From positions 1 through 5,922 of the forward strand of contig JANXQX010000017.1 of assembly GCA_025353305.1 (NCBI GenBank): 5,922 nt of DNA, given 5' to 3'. The DNA comes from Holophagaceae bacterium. Its GTDB lineage: Bacteria; Acidobacteriota; Holophagae; Holophagales; Holophagaceae. Of the stretch, positions 5,141-5,922 are shown one piece after another. Made by a program: the position numbers and the translations under genes. The notes under the pieces are model-generated. The model worked only from the letters and a program-made list of their open reading frames with translations, did no database searches and was not told the origin of the DNA. Each line of letters starts with the position of its first letter. The first letter of the stretch is position 1.

Positions 5141-5922
5141 ATGCGCGTGATGTTCAGGGCGGTACTTGTTTCCTCATTGTTTCAAATGGTTCCGTTCGTG
5201 GCCAACGCGCAATCCCCGGCTGACCGCTACCGCCCGGCCGCGGCGCAGATTCTGGGCACTTCGCTGCAATCATCCCAGGCCTACGACCAGCTTGGCGAGC
5301 TCTGCGACCAGGTGGGCCACAGGATCAGCGGCTCCGAGCAGTTGGACCAGGCCATCGCCTGGGCGGTGAAGACCATGAAGGCCGATGGCCTGCAGAATGT
5401 CCACACCGAAAAAATTCTCGTTCCCCATTGGAAGCGCGGCGCGGAAAAGGCCTGGACGGTCACGCCCCAGCGACACGAGCTATCCATCCTGGGCCTCGGC
5501 ATGAGCGTGGCGACGCCCAAGGGCGGCATCACCGCGGACGTCGTCGTGGTGGGCAGTTTCGATGAACTGGACAAGCTGGGTGAAGCGGGGGTCAAGGGCA
5601 AGATCGTGCTCTACGATGTGCCCTTCACGGGCTACGGTCCGACCGTGGCCTACCGTGTGTTCGGCGCCTCACGCGCAGCGAAGTTGGGCGCCCTGGCAGC
5701 CCTGGTGCGCTCGGTGGGAAGCCTCAGTTTCGACACGCCGCACACAGGAACCCTTGCCTATGACGAGAAGTCGCCGAACATCCCAAAGATCCCCTCAGCG
5801 GCCGTTACCATCGAGAATTCCACGATGATGCGGCGCATGGCCCAGCGCGGCGAGCGCATCCAATTGCACCTGGAGATGGAGAACGTGCTCATTCCCGATC
5901 AGCCATCGGCCAACGTCGTGGG
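5141..5922 (+). CDS. Secreted M28 family peptidase, carboxypeptidase Q-like (N-terminal part, runs off the window)
   Basis: The first 260 codons of an open frame that continues past the window end. Residues 1-23 (MRVMFRAVLVSSLFQMVPFVANA) are a signal peptide with an Ala-Asn-Ala cleavage site. From about residue 47 the sequence follows plasma glutamate carboxypeptidase/carboxypeptidase Q closely: YDQLGELCDQVGHRISGSEQL (48-68), ADGLQNVHTEKILVPHWKRG (81-100), then LSILGLGMSVATPKGGITADVVVV. The PA-type insert follows (VKGKIVLYDVPFTGYGPTVAYR, GASRAAKLGALAALVRSV, SPNIPKIPSAAVTIE). Family members are zinc aminopeptidases or carboxypeptidases that release terminal residues from small peptides. The zinc-binding His/Asp/Glu residues lie further downstream, so an intact catalytic site cannot be confirmed. 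It is probably its own transcription unit because copy B separates it from the upstream pair. Confidence 0.9.
   Translation, partial: MRVMFRAVLVSSLFQMVPFVANAQSPADRYRPAAAQILGTSLQSSQAYDQLGELCDQVGHRISGSEQLDQAIAWAVKTMKADGLQNVHTEKILVPHWKRGAEKAWTVTPQRHELSILGLGMSVATPKGGITADVVVVGSFDELDKLGEAGVKGKIVLYDVPFTGYGPTVAYRVFGASRAAKLGALAALVRSVGSLSFDTPHTGTLAYDEKSPNIPKIPSAAVTIENSTMMRRMAQRGERIQLHLEMENVLIPDQPSANVV

Overview
The window looks like chromosome from a GC-rich, free-living bacterium. The gene content (EF4/LepA, an M6-type secreted metalloprotease, a carboxypeptidase Q-like M28 peptidase) together with intergenic palindromic repeats would fit an Acidobacteriota lineage of the Holophaga/Geothrix kind. That placement is an inference from general familiarity; no marker gene here proves it. 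Nothing suggests a phage, plasmid or transposase.

Layout. Positions 1-290 hold a long nested-palindrome intergenic repeat (copy A). Positions 297-548 (minus strand) encode a small membrane-anchored zinc-ribbon protein. Positions 551-664 are a short palindromic element whose arms are built of 7-base units. Positions 670-2487 (minus) encode translation factor LepA (EF4), complete, with a GTG start and a clear ribosome binding site. The 215-base gap between lepA and the divergent plus-strand genes (2488-2702) carries a probable lepA -10 box, a lone 7-base-unit arm and a second 7-base-unit palindrome with three perfect tandem CAGGACT copies. Positions 2703-4223 (plus) encode a secreted M6-like zinc metalloprotease, translationally coupled by an ATGA overlap to an NTF2/SnoaL-like protein at 4220-4699. 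The 441 bases that follow contain the second copy (copy B, 4740-5046) of the long repeat. From 5141 to the window end runs the N-terminal part of a secreted M28 peptidase related to carboxypeptidase Q; its metal-binding catalytic half lies outside the window.

How it fits together. The minus-strand genes are housekeeping (translation) plus a small unknown membrane protein. The plus-strand genes form a secreted-protein group: two exported peptidases and one small possibly exported protein. No direct functional link between the two groups is visible.

The most interesting content is between the genes. Three gaps hold four elements of one design: outer inverted arms made of short tandem units (9-base in A and B, 7-base in the other two) enclosing small GC-rich hairpins. 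Copies A and B have diverged from each other, but each keeps its own arms complementary. Paired compensatory changes in the central stem and outer arms show that the folded structure, not the primary sequence, is what is maintained.
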